Source: UBA4658 sp002405485 (GTDB taxonomy: Bacteria; Planctomycetota; Phycisphaerae; Phycisphaerales; UBA1924). From it: a stretch of DNA of 37,660 nt. Made by a program: the position numbers and the translations under genes. The stretch's first letter is position 1, and each line of letters begins with the position of its first letter. Under the pieces are notes generated by a model. The model ran no database searches, was not told where the DNA came from, and saw nothing but the letters and a program-made list of their open reading frames with translations. Where the stretch lies: the NCBI GenBank assembly GCA_036823255.1, contig DAISGC010000030.1, forward strand, positions 1 to 37,660, given 5' to 3'. Of the stretch, positions 16,526 through 25,998 are shown one piece after another.

Positions 16526-16652
16526 ATCACGCTCATCACGGGTCGCGATCCCGGATCAAAACCCGAGATTCTGCCCCAAGATCAAGTGCCCGGTCCCCCG
16601 GGCGTTTGTGTTTTTGGTACGCTTGAGTCTCCAACGCCGGAGTAACGATCGC

Positions 16653-16985
16653 ATGATCCGCTGGAAACGCACGCTTCGTACCGCCAGTTCGGAACGGTTC
16701 ATCGCCCTGCGCGGCCAGAAGGCCGTTGCGACCGCGGACGTGCACTATCTGGCGTCTGGAATGGTCGCCGGAACCGTGGTGCTGGATGAGAGCGCGGGAT
16801 GGACGGAGGAGCAGATCCCGGACGTGCTCGCCGCGCTTGACGAGGACATGCTCCCCGAAGTCGATCAGGCGAGGGGCACGTTGCACTACTCGGTCGTGCT
16901 CGGCGAGATCATCGGGGACTTCGAGCACAGCGACACGGACGTCCGCCCGGCGAACCCTCCCGCCTCCGGCAAGCGCAAGCGGTAA
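16653..16985 (+). CDS. Small hypothetical protein
   Basis: A 110-residue soluble protein starting at the ATG at 16653, with GGAG ten bases upstream; an earlier in-frame start at 16608 would read through the end of the gap remnant region and is less likely. The sequence suggests an alpha/beta fold: strands at about 31-60 (VATADVHYLASGMVAGTVVL) and an acidic helix (EEQIPDVLAALDEDMLPEVD). A strand (LHYSVVLGEIIGDFEH) and a basic tail (GKRKR) follow. I do not recognise a family. It converges with serC, 49 bases away. Confidence 0.65.
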   Translation: MIRWKRTLRTASSERFIALRGQKAVATADVHYLASGMVAGTVVLDESAGWTEEQIPDVLAALDEDMLPEVDQARGTLHYSVVLGEIIGDFEHSDTDVRPANPPASGKRKR

Positions 16986-17034
16986 GCCCCCTGCCCGCCA
17001 AGGGTCTGACCGATGCACGGACCCGCCGGTCGGA

Positions 17035-18186
17035 TCATCCCTTGGTCCGCTCGAACTCCTTCATGAACTGCGCGAGCGTCTCGGCGCCGGCCTTGGGCAT
17101 GGCGTTGTAGAAGCTCGCTCGGATTCCGCCCGCGGCACGATGTCCCTTCAGGCAGTCCAGGCCCTGCCGCGACGCCTCCGTCGCAAACAGATCGTCGAGC
17201 TGCGGCGTGGGGCATCGGAAGGTGATGTTCATGAATGATCGCGAGTCTGCCCGTGCGTGCGGCTTGTAGAACGACGAGCGATCAAGAACGTCGTACACGA
17301 TCCTGGTCTTCTCGGCGTTGAACCGCTCGAAATACGCCGTCCCGCCCATCTTCTTGATCCACTTGAACATCAGACCCATGGCATAGATGCAGAACACGGG
17401 CGGTGTGTTGGGACGACTCTCGCCGGTGGCAAACGTGCGATACTGAAGCATGAGCGGAATGTCGCGATTGCCCTTCTGCACAAGGTCGTCACGGACGATG
17501 ACCAGCGTCACGCCCGCAGGTCCGAGGTTCTTCTGCGCACTCGCGTAGATGAGCCCGAATCTGGTCACGTCGAACGGACGCGAGAAGATGTCGCTGCACA
17601 TGTCGCAGACCAGCGGAACGCCGTTTGGCGGCGTGGGAATCGTGTGGAACTGCGTCCCGAAAATCGTGTTGTTCGACGTGTAGTGCACGTACGCGGGCGC
17701 GTTGGAATGCCGCACCTGCTCGGGTCGAGGAATGTACGCGTAGTTGTCGCCCTTGCTGGACGCGCACTCGTGGATCGTGCCGAACGGACGCGCGTGCTCG
17801 ATGGACTGATTCGCCCAGTAGCCGGTGTTGTAATAGTCGGCGCTACCCGTCCGATTGCTCGGAAGCAGGTTCATCGGCACCATGAAGTTCTGACCCGTCG
17901 AGCCGCCGGTCATGAACAGCACGTGATAGTTCGATGGGATGTTCCCCACGTCCCGGCAATCCTGCACCGCCTCGGCGAGAATGCGATCAAAGACCGGTGC
18001 GCGGTGCGAGTGCTCCAGGATGCCCACGCCCGAGTTGCGGCAGTTCCACACATCCTCCTGGATCTGCCTGAGCACCTCCTCCGGCATCTGCCCGGGGCCG
18101 GCGGAATAGTTGAAGACGCGCTTGCCCTGAGCGGCAGGAGCGATCGACGACGGAGCAGGTGCTGATAGCGCCGAAACCGGAACCAT
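17035..18186 (-). CDS. serC: Phosphoserine aminotransferase
   Basis: SerC is a PLP enzyme that transfers an amino group from glutamate to 3-phosphohydroxypyruvate, the second step of serine synthesis. The 383-residue form starts at the ATG at 18186 with GGAG eight bases upstream; a GTG at 18204 lies just before it and would put the ribosome site inside the gene. Family motifs are clear: FNYSAGPGQMPEEVL near the N-terminus, ILEHSHRAPVF, the phosphate-binding TGGSTGQNFMVPMNLL, and the PLP lysine in SAQKNLGPAGVT (about residue 219). The C-terminal small domain has GHRAAGGIRASFYNAM. The length is slightly above the usual 360 because of an Ala/Pro/Ser-rich N-terminal extension of about 20 residues. 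No other serine-synthesis gene is adjacent. Confidence 0.95.
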   Translation of the reverse strand: MVPVSALSAPAPSSIAPAAQGKRVFNYSAGPGQMPEEVLRQIQEDVWNCRNSGVGILEHSHRAPVFDRILAEAVQDCRDVGNIPSNYHVLFMTGGSTGQNFMVPMNLLPSNRTGSADYYNTGYWANQSIEHARPFGTIHECASSKGDNYAYIPRPEQVRHSNAPAYVHYTSNNTIFGTQFHTIPTPPNGVPLVCDMCSDIFSRPFDVTRFGLIYASAQKNLGPAGVTLVIVRDDLVQKGNRDIPLMLQYRTFATGESRPNTPPVFCIYAMGLMFKWIKKMGGTAYFERFNAEKTRIVYDVLDRSSFYKPHARADSRSFMNITFRCPTPQLDDLFATEASRQGLDCLKGHRAAGGIRASFYNAMPKAGAETLAQFMKEFERTKG

Positions 18187-18297
18187 GGGACGTTCTCCAG
18201 ACACGCACGCCGGCCCGCTCGGCGTTGTGGCGTGCGTCGCGTATGCCGGAACGATAGAACACCGCTGCCCTCCGTGTCGCTGGCGCTCAGCGCACGC

Positions 18298-19767
18298 TCA
18301 GGGAACCACCTCGCCCAGCACCACTTCGTCGCTCTCCACCACGATCCGAACGCCGGGTCGCGCCGGAGGCGGCTGCTTGGGGTCGATGATGATCCACGCC
18401 GGCCCGGACACTGCCGATGAGTCCTCGAGCACCGGCGGCCACGAACGCCCGAGCATGACCAGATTGGCCGACATCGCCAGCGCAGACGGCGCGCACACCA
18501 CCGGGAGGTCCGGCCGCTCATCGATCGTGGCAAGTACCCGATCCCACACCTCGTGCCGCGGCTTGTGCATGCGCACGTCGATCAGCCCGGCGCTCATCGC
18601 ACCTGACAACCCGAGGGAGGCCAGGACCATCGCCGGCGCCAGCCAGAGCATGCACAGGCGGCCGATCGCCCGGCCCCTGCCTCTGGCTCGCATCCCCACA
18701 CGCGCCAGGAACCACCCGCTGAACACGGCAAGCATGGGCCAGATGATGACCGTGTACCTCGGCGACTTGCCCCCGAACGCAGAGAGCGCGGCCAGCCACA
18801 CGATCGACCAGATCGCCCCAAGCCACATGGCCGATCGATCCCCCCGCGTCGACACCGGGTCGCGCCGGGCAATCGCCACCATCGCGAGCGCGAGCGTGAC
18901 AAGCCATGGCCAGTACCCCTCTCCGATCACTCTGAAGTAGAACCACCACGGCTCCCTCGCGCCGGGCGCATCAAGAGCGCCAATTGCCCGGCTCAGCGAC
19001 TGCTGGCGGATGTAGACATCGATGAAGTCCTGGCCGTGCAGCAGGTACATCCAGACATGCCATGGCGCCGCGATCAGGATCGCCGACGCACAGGCCAAGC
19101 CCACGCCCGCAAACACCCACTCGCTTCGAGGCCGGGGATGCGAGCCAAACAGCATCCAGGCGCCAACCAGCGGTGGAACGAGCAGCGCGACAAAGGGCTT
19201 GCAGAGCAGGGCAAGGCCGATCGGCGCGCCGGCAAGCACGCACCACCTCAAGGCCCGGGATTTCGCGCCGCAGATGAACAACCAGAGCGCCGTCATCACG
19301 AACGCACACTGCCACGCGTCCAGCGAGATGGCGCGCCCGTACCGGAAGTACTCGACACTGGTGGCGAGCACGAGCCCGGACATCATCGCGACCCGCCAGC
19401 CCGCCAGTTGTCGCAGGATCGCAACCGCCGCACACACGCCGATGATCGATGCCACAAGCGAGGGAAGGCGGACCGTCCACAGATCAAGCCCAAACGCCCG
19501 GATCGATGCCCCATGCAGGATGAAGACCAGTGGCGGCTTGTTCAGATAGACCTGGTCTCCGGCACGCAGGTCAAGCAGCGCCGACCAGTCACCCCGATCC
19601 ACCGCCGACTCCCACGCCTGCTCGGCGATCGCCGCGTAGAAGTGCGTGTCCGTGCGATACCAACCCTGATTGATCCCGGGCAGCCAGAGCGCGACAAGCG
19701 CGGCAACGGCCAGCAGCGTCGGACGCCACCGCACGGCGAGCGCGAGCCCTCGTGACGCCCGCTTCAT
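18298..19767 (-). CDS. GT39-type membrane glycosyltransferase (ArnT/PMT-like)
   Basis: A 489-residue integral membrane protein with about ten to eleven hydrophobic helices. It has the marks of lipid-linked sugar transferases related to protein mannosyltransferases and ArnT. These are an acidic motif in the first periplasmic loop (GWYRTDTHFYAAIAEQAW), the loop motif YLNKPPLVF, and FRYGRAISLDAWQ in a later loop. Such enzymes move a sugar from a polyprenyl-phosphate donor to a lipid or protein on the outer face of the membrane. The acceptor is unknown here. Its ATG overlaps the stop of the upstream AlkD-like gene (ATGA), so translation is coupled although the two functions seem unrelated. Confidence 0.85.
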   Translation of the reverse strand: MKRASRGLALAVRWRPTLLAVAALVALWLPGINQGWYRTDTHFYAAIAEQAWESAVDRGDWSALLDLRAGDQVYLNKPPLVFILHGASIRAFGLDLWTVRLPSLVASIIGVCAAVAILRQLAGWRVAMMSGLVLATSVEYFRYGRAISLDAWQCAFVMTALWLFICGAKSRALRWCVLAGAPIGLALLCKPFVALLVPPLVGAWMLFGSHPRPRSEWVFAGVGLACASAILIAAPWHVWMYLLHGQDFIDVYIRQQSLSRAIGALDAPGAREPWWFYFRVIGEGYWPWLVTLALAMVAIARRDPVSTRGDRSAMWLGAIWSIVWLAALSAFGGKSPRYTVIIWPMLAVFSGWFLARVGMRARGRGRAIGRLCMLWLAPAMVLASLGLSGAMSAGLIDVRMHKPRHEVWDRVLATIDERPDLPVVCAPSALAMSANLVMLGRSWPPVLEDSSAVSGPAWIIIDPKQPPPARPGVRIVVESDEVVLGEVVP

Positions 19768-20822
19768 GATTTCGAGCGGCGCTGCGTGCGGGTGCGACGC
19801 TTCGCCGGCACGCTCCGGTCGGCGGCTCCTGACTTGGGGAGACCCTTGGAAGCGGGCTTGGACTTGACCGCGTCAGACTTGCCCTTGGGCTTCTTGCTCC
19901 CCGAAGCACCCTTTGCCGGCGGACGTTTCGACTCGGATCCGGCTTTGCGCGCTGCCGACGACCGCTTGGGCACGGCCACCGTCGGAAGCGGCGACTCAGC
20001 CATGGGATCATCTGCCGAGTCATCGGTCAGGTTCTTCATGGCCTCGGCGATCGTCAACGGCGAGAGCTTGGCCCGATGGGTCTCCACAAAGCACGCCACC
20101 GCTTCCGGACGGACCTTTCCGTGCTCGCGCAGGGCCCAACCGATGGCCTTGCGCATGAAGAAATCGGTCTCGTGCGCCCGCGCAAGACAGAACTCAAAGA
20201 GCAAACCTTCATCGGCATCGGCCTTGTGTCCGACCTGACTCAACACCACTGACCGGCGAACCCAGAGGTCCTCGTCGACCAGCCATCGCCGCATCACGGG
20301 GGTCACGCCTGCACGGTGCTGGCGCAGGGCCGAACCGACAACCTTCTTGGCAACCCAATCCACGACGTCCCACCAGCCCGAGTCGCTGATCAGACGCTTA
20401 AACAGTGGGAGGTGCGCGGGGGTGTGATGCTCGGGAAACCGGGCGGCGTACTCGCACGCCGCGTAGAAGTACTCGCGAGCACCGGCATAGACCGGCGGGC
20501 ACATCTTCGTCCCCGATCGTGGAGGGATCGTCGATGCCCGAATGGCCTCATCACGCTCACGACCACCCGTCCCGAGGTGCCACAGCGCCAGCACATTGGC
20601 CCGATACGCCCGGTCGTCCGCCGGCGGAAACTCCACGCACAAATCGTCAAAAACGGGCTCCCGCCTTGGAGCGGAGACCCCCAGAAACGGCTGCGTTGTT
20701 CGCATGTACGCGGCCATCTCCCGCGCCGAATGCTGATCCTGAAGCGCCTCGAGTCGATGCACAGCCGCGCTCACCAGCGTGGGCTTGGCCGAGTCAGAGG
20801 TTCCCCCGGACAGGTCCGGCAT
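19764..20822 (-). CDS. AlkD-like DNA alkylation repair glycosylase with a basic tail
   Basis: A HEAT-repeat-type DNA glycosylase (DNA alkylation repair family, like Bacillus AlkD) of 352 residues. The core covers about residues 15-270. It keeps the active-site pattern SGWWDVVDWVAKK, in which the Trp and second Asp match the catalytic Trp109 and Asp113 of AlkD, and an Arg in LWVRRSVVLSQ where AlkD has Arg148. Substrates in the family are N3- and N7-alkyl purines. The last 70 residues are an added Lys/Ala/Pro/Ser/Arg-rich tail (PPAKGASGSKKPKGKS, and KRRTRTQRRSKS at the end), reminiscent of histone H1-like tails and likely to bind DNA without sequence choice. The ATG at 20822 was chosen because protein-like sequence starts there; upstream codons look non-coding. 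Confidence 0.85.
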   Translation of the reverse strand: MPDLSGGTSDSAKPTLVSAAVHRLEALQDQHSAREMAAYMRTTQPFLGVSAPRREPVFDDLCVEFPPADDRAYRANVLALWHLGTGGRERDEAIRASTIPPRSGTKMCPPVYAGAREYFYAACEYAARFPEHHTPAHLPLFKRLISDSGWWDVVDWVAKKVVGSALRQHRAGVTPVMRRWLVDEDLWVRRSVVLSQVGHKADADEGLLFEFCLARAHETDFFMRKAIGWALREHGKVRPEAVACFVETHRAKLSPLTIAEAMKNLTDDSADDPMAESPLPTVAVPKRSSAARKAGSESKRPPAKGASGSKKPKGKSDAVKSKPASKGLPKSGAADRSVPAKRRTRTQRRSKS

Positions 20823-21236
20823 CGTGGAAGAGAGGATACCTTGATTCTGGATGCCGGCACAACTCGAATCGGTCGAGATTCTGGAGACTGGATCCGGAGG
20901 CGCCTTTTCGGGATGGCCGGGACGCGCGATGCGTGCGGATTCCGGTCCATGGCTGCCGCCGCGCACAGCACTGGCCCGACGACCCCGAACACTGCCTCTG
21001 CCGCGGACCGACATGGACGTCGGCATCATCGCGATCCGCCCCCGGCGCTTGCTGAAGAACTTGCGTGTTCCGCTGCCGAGCCCGCCAGCCGAGGGCTGGT
21101 CACCATGCTGGAGCTGCGGGAATGGCCACAACCAGGCCCACCATCGATCGGATGGCCTCGAGCTTGAGGCCATCCGATCGCGTGACCCGTGGCCAGGCAG
21201 GGCCTGACTCACTCGGCTCGTGTGGACCAGACGCAC
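20823..21236. other. Intergenic region, no gene seen
   Basis: About 410 bases between the AlkD-like gene and the end of the TolC-like gene, both on the minus strand. Open frames cross it on both strands but none shows a ribosome site or recognisable protein. It should contain the promoter of the AlkD/GT39 pair. No terminator with a T-run was found for the efflux cluster that ends at 21237. Confidence 0.4.
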
Positions 21237-22736
21237 TCATGGCCCGACCGCGGGATCATCAGGCCCAGTCGAACGGGCCACTGGCGCGTCGGTGGGCGGC
21301 TCGAACGCCTCCCATCCGCCGCCCAGCGCCTTGTAGATCGCGACCAGGTTGCTGGTCACGGCACGTCGGCTGTCGATGACGGCGTCCTCGCTTAGGAACA
21401 AGCCGCGCTGCGAGTCCAGCACTCGCTGGAAGTCCGCCAGACCAGCGGTATAGAGCTGGTTCGCGAGATCGAAGGCCCGCTGATTCGACGCGAGGGAGGC
21501 TTCGAGACTTCTCAATCGCGCCTGCTCTCGCGTGTACGCCACCAGCGCATTCTCAACGTCCTCGAAGCTCCGCAGCAGGACCGACTCGTATCTCGTCAGC
21601 GCCTGTTCAGTCCGGGCCTCCTGCACCTTGATGTTCTGGCGGATCCGACCCCATTCAAGAATCGGCCAACGCATCGACGGCCCGAACGACCAGAACCGAC
21701 TCGAGCCATCGAGCAGACTCGGGACCTTCTCGGATGCGAATCCGAAAGAACCCGTGAGCGAGAAGCGCGGGAAGAGATCGCTGGTCGCCACCCCGATCCG
21801 GGCCGTCGCCGCCGCGATCTCGCGCTCCGCCTGCCGGATGTCCGGTCGACGTCTGAGCAGATCCGATGGAAGGCCGATCGGAATCTCGCCGCTCACCGTC
21901 GGAATCGCGCTGGGCGGCGACAACTCCGCGATCAGGCTCGTGGGCTGCTGCCCAAGCAGCACACCCAGCCGGTGCATCGCCTCCTGCATGCCCTGATCCA
22001 ATCTGGGAACCTGGGACTGGACCGATGCCAGCGAACTCTCGGCCTGTGCGACGTCAAGATCACTCGTCAAGCCCGCCTTGAACCTCGAACGAGTCAGTTC
22101 CAGGGTCTCCTGCTGGATCGCGATGTTCTTTCGGGCGATGTTCAAGCGCTGCTGGAACCCGCGAAGCTCCACGTAGTTTCGCGCCACCTCGGCAACCAGA
22201 ACCACCAGCACGTCCCGCCGAGCCTGCTCTACGGCCTGGATGTCAGCGTCGGCGGCCTCGACGTTGCGGGCGATGCGGCCGAACACGTCGATCTCCCACG
22301 ATGCGTCGAACCCGCCCTGGAAGAGGTTGTACGCGTCATTGGAACCAAAGCCGCTCTGCTCGGTCGTCCGCGATTGCTGCTGCCTTGCCGCCTGAGCGTC
22401 GAGCGACACCTGCGGATAGGCGTCGGCGGCCACCACGCCGCGCTGCGCTCGTGCCTCTCGCACTCGCGCGGTCGCCAGCCGAAGGTCAAGATTGCTCATC
22501 GCCGCACGCCGGATCAACGCATCCAACGTTGGATCGCCGAGCATCCCCCACCACTCGGCGTTGACCGCCGACGCCGAGGCGACGCTGCTCGCCTCGAATC
22601 CCTCCGTTCCGGTGTGCGTGAACGCCTCGGGAACTGCGTTGTCCGGGGGCGCATAGCTCGGTCCAACGGCGCATCCGCTCAAGGCAAGTCCCGCCACGAG
22701 AGCGAGACTTCCTGCGATCATCATCTGACTGGTCAT
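21237..22736 (-). CDS. TolC-like outer-membrane efflux lipoprotein (NodT/OprM type)
   Basis: A 499-residue outer-membrane factor. The start is the ATG at 22736 with GGAG nine bases upstream. The signal peptide ends in a lipobox, LALSGC (Cys22). Two outer membrane efflux domains follow, each with long helices and beta-strands, with family motifs such as WWGMLGDPTLDALIRRA, LRLATARVREARAQ, RRRPDIRQAEREIAAA and LYTAGLADFQRVLDSQR. The protein would form a trimeric channel across the outer membrane and periplasm. It is the last gene of the ABC export cluster, 32 bases after the membrane fusion gene. As the only outer-membrane factor gene seen in the window, it could also serve the two RND systems. 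Confidence 0.93.
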   Translation of the reverse strand: MTSQMMIAGSLALVAGLALSGCAVGPSYAPPDNAVPEAFTHTGTEGFEASSVASASAVNAEWWGMLGDPTLDALIRRAAMSNLDLRLATARVREARAQRGVVAADAYPQVSLDAQAARQQQSRTTEQSGFGSNDAYNLFQGGFDASWEIDVFGRIARNVEAADADIQAVEQARRDVLVVLVAEVARNYVELRGFQQRLNIARKNIAIQQETLELTRSRFKAGLTSDLDVAQAESSLASVQSQVPRLDQGMQEAMHRLGVLLGQQPTSLIAELSPPSAIPTVSGEIPIGLPSDLLRRRPDIRQAEREIAAATARIGVATSDLFPRFSLTGSFGFASEKVPSLLDGSSRFWSFGPSMRWPILEWGRIRQNIKVQEARTEQALTRYESVLLRSFEDVENALVAYTREQARLRSLEASLASNQRAFDLANQLYTAGLADFQRVLDSQRGLFLSEDAVIDSRRAVTSNLVAIYKALGGGWEAFEPPTDAPVARSTGPDDPAVGP

Positions 22737-22768
22737 GGTGGCTGCTCCAACGGAAGTGCGAAGAGGGA

Positions 22769-23905
22769 TCAGTTGCTCGCGGGTGCCTGAGGGACCGACG
22801 CCGGCCGCGGAGCCCCGAATCGCGCGCCGGCCAGCGGCGGGGCTTTGATGAACACGTCCATCTGCTGTCCTACGAACACGCGGACCGACTTCTCCGGCGA
22901 GGACTCGGATCGGACCGAGTCGGGCTTGAACGCGTAAATCACCTGCAGCACGCGCGTATCCACGCGCTCCCCGCTTGAGCCGGTGAGCGACCGCTTCGGA
23001 ATCACATACGGCTCGAATCGAACGAACGAAATGGGCGTGCGAAAGTCCGAGTTCCCGCGGACAAACGCCACGCCCTCTGCGCCCGACGCCACGCGCCACG
23101 CGTCGTTCTCGTCGATGTCGACACGGATGTGCAGCGTGCTCGTGTCGCCCAGGGTCATCAGGTTCTCAGCGCTCCCGCCGGATGCATACTCACCGACGCG
23201 CACGTTCACCTTCAGCACCTCCGCCGCGACGGGCGCCAAGACCGTCAGACGCTCGATCTCCGTCTTCACCCGTCCAGCCTCCGACTGAGCGGCGGCGAGA
23301 CTCGCTCGGGCGATCTCCAGGTCCGGCTTCCACGCCCCGGCCTTCAGAAGGTTGAGCTGCGCCTTGGACTCGATCACCCGCGTCCGGGCCGTCTGCACCG
23401 CAAACCGGCGACGGGACAGCTCCTCGGCGCTCACCGCACGCTTGTCCGGCACGTTCTCCCACATCGCAAGCTGCGCTTCCAGGTCCGCCACCTGGCTTTC
23501 AGCCTCGCGCACCCGTGCCTCGGCGGGCGGCACGTCCTCAGCCCTCGGCAAGGAGGTGAGCCGCTCGATCTGTGACGCAGCGACCGCGACCGCCGCCTCG
23601 CGCATCGCCAGCTCCGCACGCAGCGACCGATCATCGATCGCAAACAGCGGATCGCCCGCCTTCACGCGATCCCCCGCCTTCACAAACACGCGCGTCACGA
23701 TCCCGGGGACATTCGTCCCCACCGCGATGAACTCCGTGCTCGGCTCCACAAGACCTGCGCCCGGCACCTGGGACTCGTACGGCGAGGACGCCGGCTGAAC
23801 CACCGGCGGGCTCACCATCTGCGGCTTGTTCTGCGCCATCACCGTGTACACCGCGAGCGCCACACCGGCAATCGCAAGGAGCGGCAGAAGAAACTTGGTC
23901 ATCAT
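22769..23905 (-). CDS. HlyD-type membrane fusion protein of the ABC exporter
   Basis: A 378-residue adaptor of the DevB/HlyD kind. One N-terminal membrane anchor (LLPLLAIAGVALAVYTVMA) is followed by a lipoyl-like half (VTRVFVKAGDRVKAGDPLF), a long helical hairpin (about residues 100-215) and the second half (LAPVAAEVLKVNVRVGEYAS). The beta-barrel part (LHIRVDIDENDAWRV) and a Pro/Ala-rich end follow. Two consecutive ATGs occur (23905 and 23902); GTGGAG lies nine bases before the first. It should join the permease complex to the TolC-like channel encoded directly downstream. Confidence 0.92.
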   Translation of the reverse strand: MMTKFLLPLLAIAGVALAVYTVMAQNKPQMVSPPVVQPASSPYESQVPGAGLVEPSTEFIAVGTNVPGIVTRVFVKAGDRVKAGDPLFAIDDRSLRAELAMREAAVAVAASQIERLTSLPRAEDVPPAEARVREAESQVADLEAQLAMWENVPDKRAVSAEELSRRRFAVQTARTRVIESKAQLNLLKAGAWKPDLEIARASLAAAQSEAGRVKTEIERLTVLAPVAAEVLKVNVRVGEYASGGSAENLMTLGDTSTLHIRVDIDENDAWRVASGAEGVAFVRGNSDFRTPISFVRFEPYVIPKRSLTGSSGERVDTRVLQVIYAFKPDSVRSESSPEKSVRVFVGQQMDVFIKAPPLAGARFGAPRPASVPQAPASN

Positions 23906-24007
23906 CGTTCACACTCCACGTTCACGTGCTCTTGTCCTGCCACAGAACCCCGACCCATCCCGCCCCCGTCCACGTCCCCGCATCGCTGAACTGCTCCGCG
24001 TCGAGGA

Positions 24008-24793
24008 TCACGCGTGCGCGTCGCCCCCGCTGGCTCCGATGCTCGCCGAGGGGTTCCTTACGACATCCACGATCCGCCCATCGTCCATCTTGAAGATGCG
24101 ATCCGCAAACCCGAAGATGCGGGCGTCGTGCGTCACGATCACCAGAGCCCGATCCTCATCCAGCGCGACGTTCTTGAGCAGTCGCATCACCGTATGCCCA
24201 GTCTCATGATCCAGGGCGCTGGTCGGCTCGTCACAGACGATCAGCCGCGGCCGATGCACCATCGCCCGGGCAATCGCCACACGCTGCTGCTGCCCTCCCG
24301 ACAGCTGCTTGGGCAGACTCTCCGTCCGCTCTCCAAGTCCGACTCGGTCGAGCATCTCCTTGGCTGCCTTGATTGCCGCTGCGTGGGCCACGCCATTGAT
24401 GAGCAGGGGCACTGCGACGTTCTGGGCCGCCGTGAGCGCAGGCAGCAGGTTGAACTGCTGGAACACAAAGCCCACCGTCTGCCCGCGAAAACGGGTCTTC
24501 TGCCGAGCGGACATCGTCGCGAAGTCCTGCCCGAACACACGGCACTCGCCCTCATCTCGATCGAGAATGCCCGCAACCACCGAGATGAGCGTGGTCTTGC
24601 CGCAACCGGATGGTCCGACAAGCATCGCAAGCTCGCCCAGTCTCACATCCAGATCGATTCCCCGAAGCGCGCGAATCGTGTTCCCACCGGCGGTGAACCC
24701 CTTGGTCACGCCGCTGCAGTGGATCGCCAGCCCGCGACCGGCGGTCTCATGGATGCGTGCGGCTTGGGGATGCTCATTCATGATCGAGGTCAT
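24008..24793 (-). CDS. ABC transporter ATP-binding protein (DevA/LolD/MacB group)
   Basis: A 261-residue ATPase with all working motifs: Walker A GPSGCGKTT (60-68), Q-loop VFQQFNLLPAL (from 110), signature LSGGQQQR (164-171), Walker B LIVCDEP (184-190) and switch His222 (IVTHD). The N-terminal 20 residues are an extra leader; ATG 24781 is an alternative start. The group drives export or extraction machines with FtsX-like permeases rather than import. It is the only ATPase in a cluster with three permease genes, so it most likely serves all of them. It lies 18 bases after the last permease gene and 102 bases before the membrane fusion gene. Confidence 0.94.
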   Translation of the reverse strand: MTSIMNEHPQAARIHETAGRGLAIHCSGVTKGFTAGGNTIRALRGIDLDVRLGELAMLVGPSGCGKTTLISVVAGILDRDEGECRVFGQDFATMSARQKTRFRGQTVGFVFQQFNLLPALTAAQNVAVPLLINGVAHAAAIKAAKEMLDRVGLGERTESLPKQLSGGQQQRVAIARAMVHRPRLIVCDEPTSALDHETGHTVMRLLKNVALDEDRALVIVTHDARIFGFADRIFKMDDGRIVDVVRNPSASIGASGGDAHA

Positions 24794-24811
24794 CGTGAAA
24801 TACCCGTTGGG

Positions 24812-25972
24812 TCAGGACTTGAACACAATTGCCGGTTCGAGACGCAGGACCTTTGCGATGCTCGCCGCGCCAGCAAGCAGACAGATCGCAACCAGCGCAA
24901 CACCCCCGACCACGGGGATGTGCCAGGTCATCAGGAACGCCAGATCCGTGGCCTGGATGATCTTGCCCATGAGCACGGTGATCCCCAGCCCAAGCCCGTA
25001 CCCCAGCAGCGCGACGATGAGCACCTGCACCATCATCATGCGGACGAGGGTTCCGTTCCCCGCTCCCATCGCCTTGAGTGCGCCGTACTGCTTCAGGTTG
25101 TCGAGCGTGAAGGCGTAGAGTGTCTGTGCAGCCACCAGCAGCCCGATCACAAAGCCCATGCCCACCGCAAGCCCGAAGTTCACAAGGATCCCGGTCTTCT
25201 CCAGGATGTAGGTCATTGTCAGCTTCTCGAACTGCGGTCCGGTGAGCGCTTGCAGCCCGGTCGCTTCCGTCACCGCTCTGGCCACCGCGTGCGGATCAGA
25301 TCCGCTCTTGATCTTCACGAGCACGAAGCTCATCAGCCGACGCTCCGGCGGGGCAAACGTGAGCGCTCGGGAATAGGTCGTGTACACGACCGGGTCCCAG
25401 AAGAAGCTCCTGCTCAGCTTCATCGTGCCCGCCACACGCAGCTCGAAATCGTTCACGGACAGACGGTCGCCCACGCGGAGTGGCTGGGGATCATCCGCGA
25501 ACCTTCCCCTGGTGAGCAGCAGCTTCGTGTCCGCGTCCCTTGCATCGATGAACACCGCCTTGTCAGCGCGAAGATCCTCGAGCCGCCCCTCCACCATGAC
25601 CGCCGGCCCGCCCACAAGGGTCGCATCGTCGATCCCCACCACGATCATGTTCAGTTTGCGACCGTCGGGAAGCTGTGCCTTGAGCCAGTTCTTGTAGATG
25701 GGCACCGCCCACTCCACGCCCTCCACGCCACGCACCCGGAACAGGGCCGTGTCCTGGAGCGCCTTGCCGTCCTCGCTGAACTCCACTTCCGGATCCATCA
25801 CCCAAAGGTCGGCCTGTCCGGTGTCGCGGATGAACGCGCCCGTCTGGTCGGCCATGCCCACCAGGATCGACGCCTGCTGCGTGATGAGCAGCGTCGCAAA
25901 GGCCAGCCCGGCGACGAGCGCGACGTACTTCAGTCGGTCGCCCACCAGCATCAGGATGGCCACGAAGTTCAT
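24812..25972 (-). CDS. ABC exporter permease 3 (DevC/FtsX-like)
   Basis: A 386-residue permease with an N-terminal helix (about residues 15-40), a large periplasmic domain (about 45-260, with TGQADLWVMDPEVEF and DDATLVGGP) and three C-terminal helices. The last part has TLDNLKQYGALKAMGAGNGTLV, the FtsX-type coupling segment, and it ends in LRLEPAIVFKS. I chose the ATG at 25972 (MNFVAILML) because both sister permeases begin in the same way. The ATG at 25999, which overlaps the upstream stop as TGATG, adds nine residues and would make translation coupled. It resembles permease 1 more than permease 2. Confidence 0.9.
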   Translation of the reverse strand: MNFVAILMLVGDRLKYVALVAGLAFATLLITQQASILVGMADQTGAFIRDTGQADLWVMDPEVEFSEDGKALQDTALFRVRGVEGVEWAVPIYKNWLKAQLPDGRKLNMIVVGIDDATLVGGPAVMVEGRLEDLRADKAVFIDARDADTKLLLTRGRFADDPQPLRVGDRLSVNDFELRVAGTMKLSRSFFWDPVVYTTYSRALTFAPPERRLMSFVLVKIKSGSDPHAVARAVTEATGLQALTGPQFEKLTMTYILEKTGILVNFGLAVGMGFVIGLLVAAQTLYAFTLDNLKQYGALKAMGAGNGTLVRMMMVQVLIVALLGYGLGLGITVLMGKIIQATDLAFLMTWHIPVVGGVALVAICLLAGAASIAKVLRLEPAIVFKS

Positions 25973-25998
25973 GCCCACCGGAACACTCCGATCCTTCA

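Noticed and set aside
16986..17034. Terminator between the small hypothetical gene and serC
   Set aside because: GACCG/CGGTC pairing has a long loop and no T-run on either strand.
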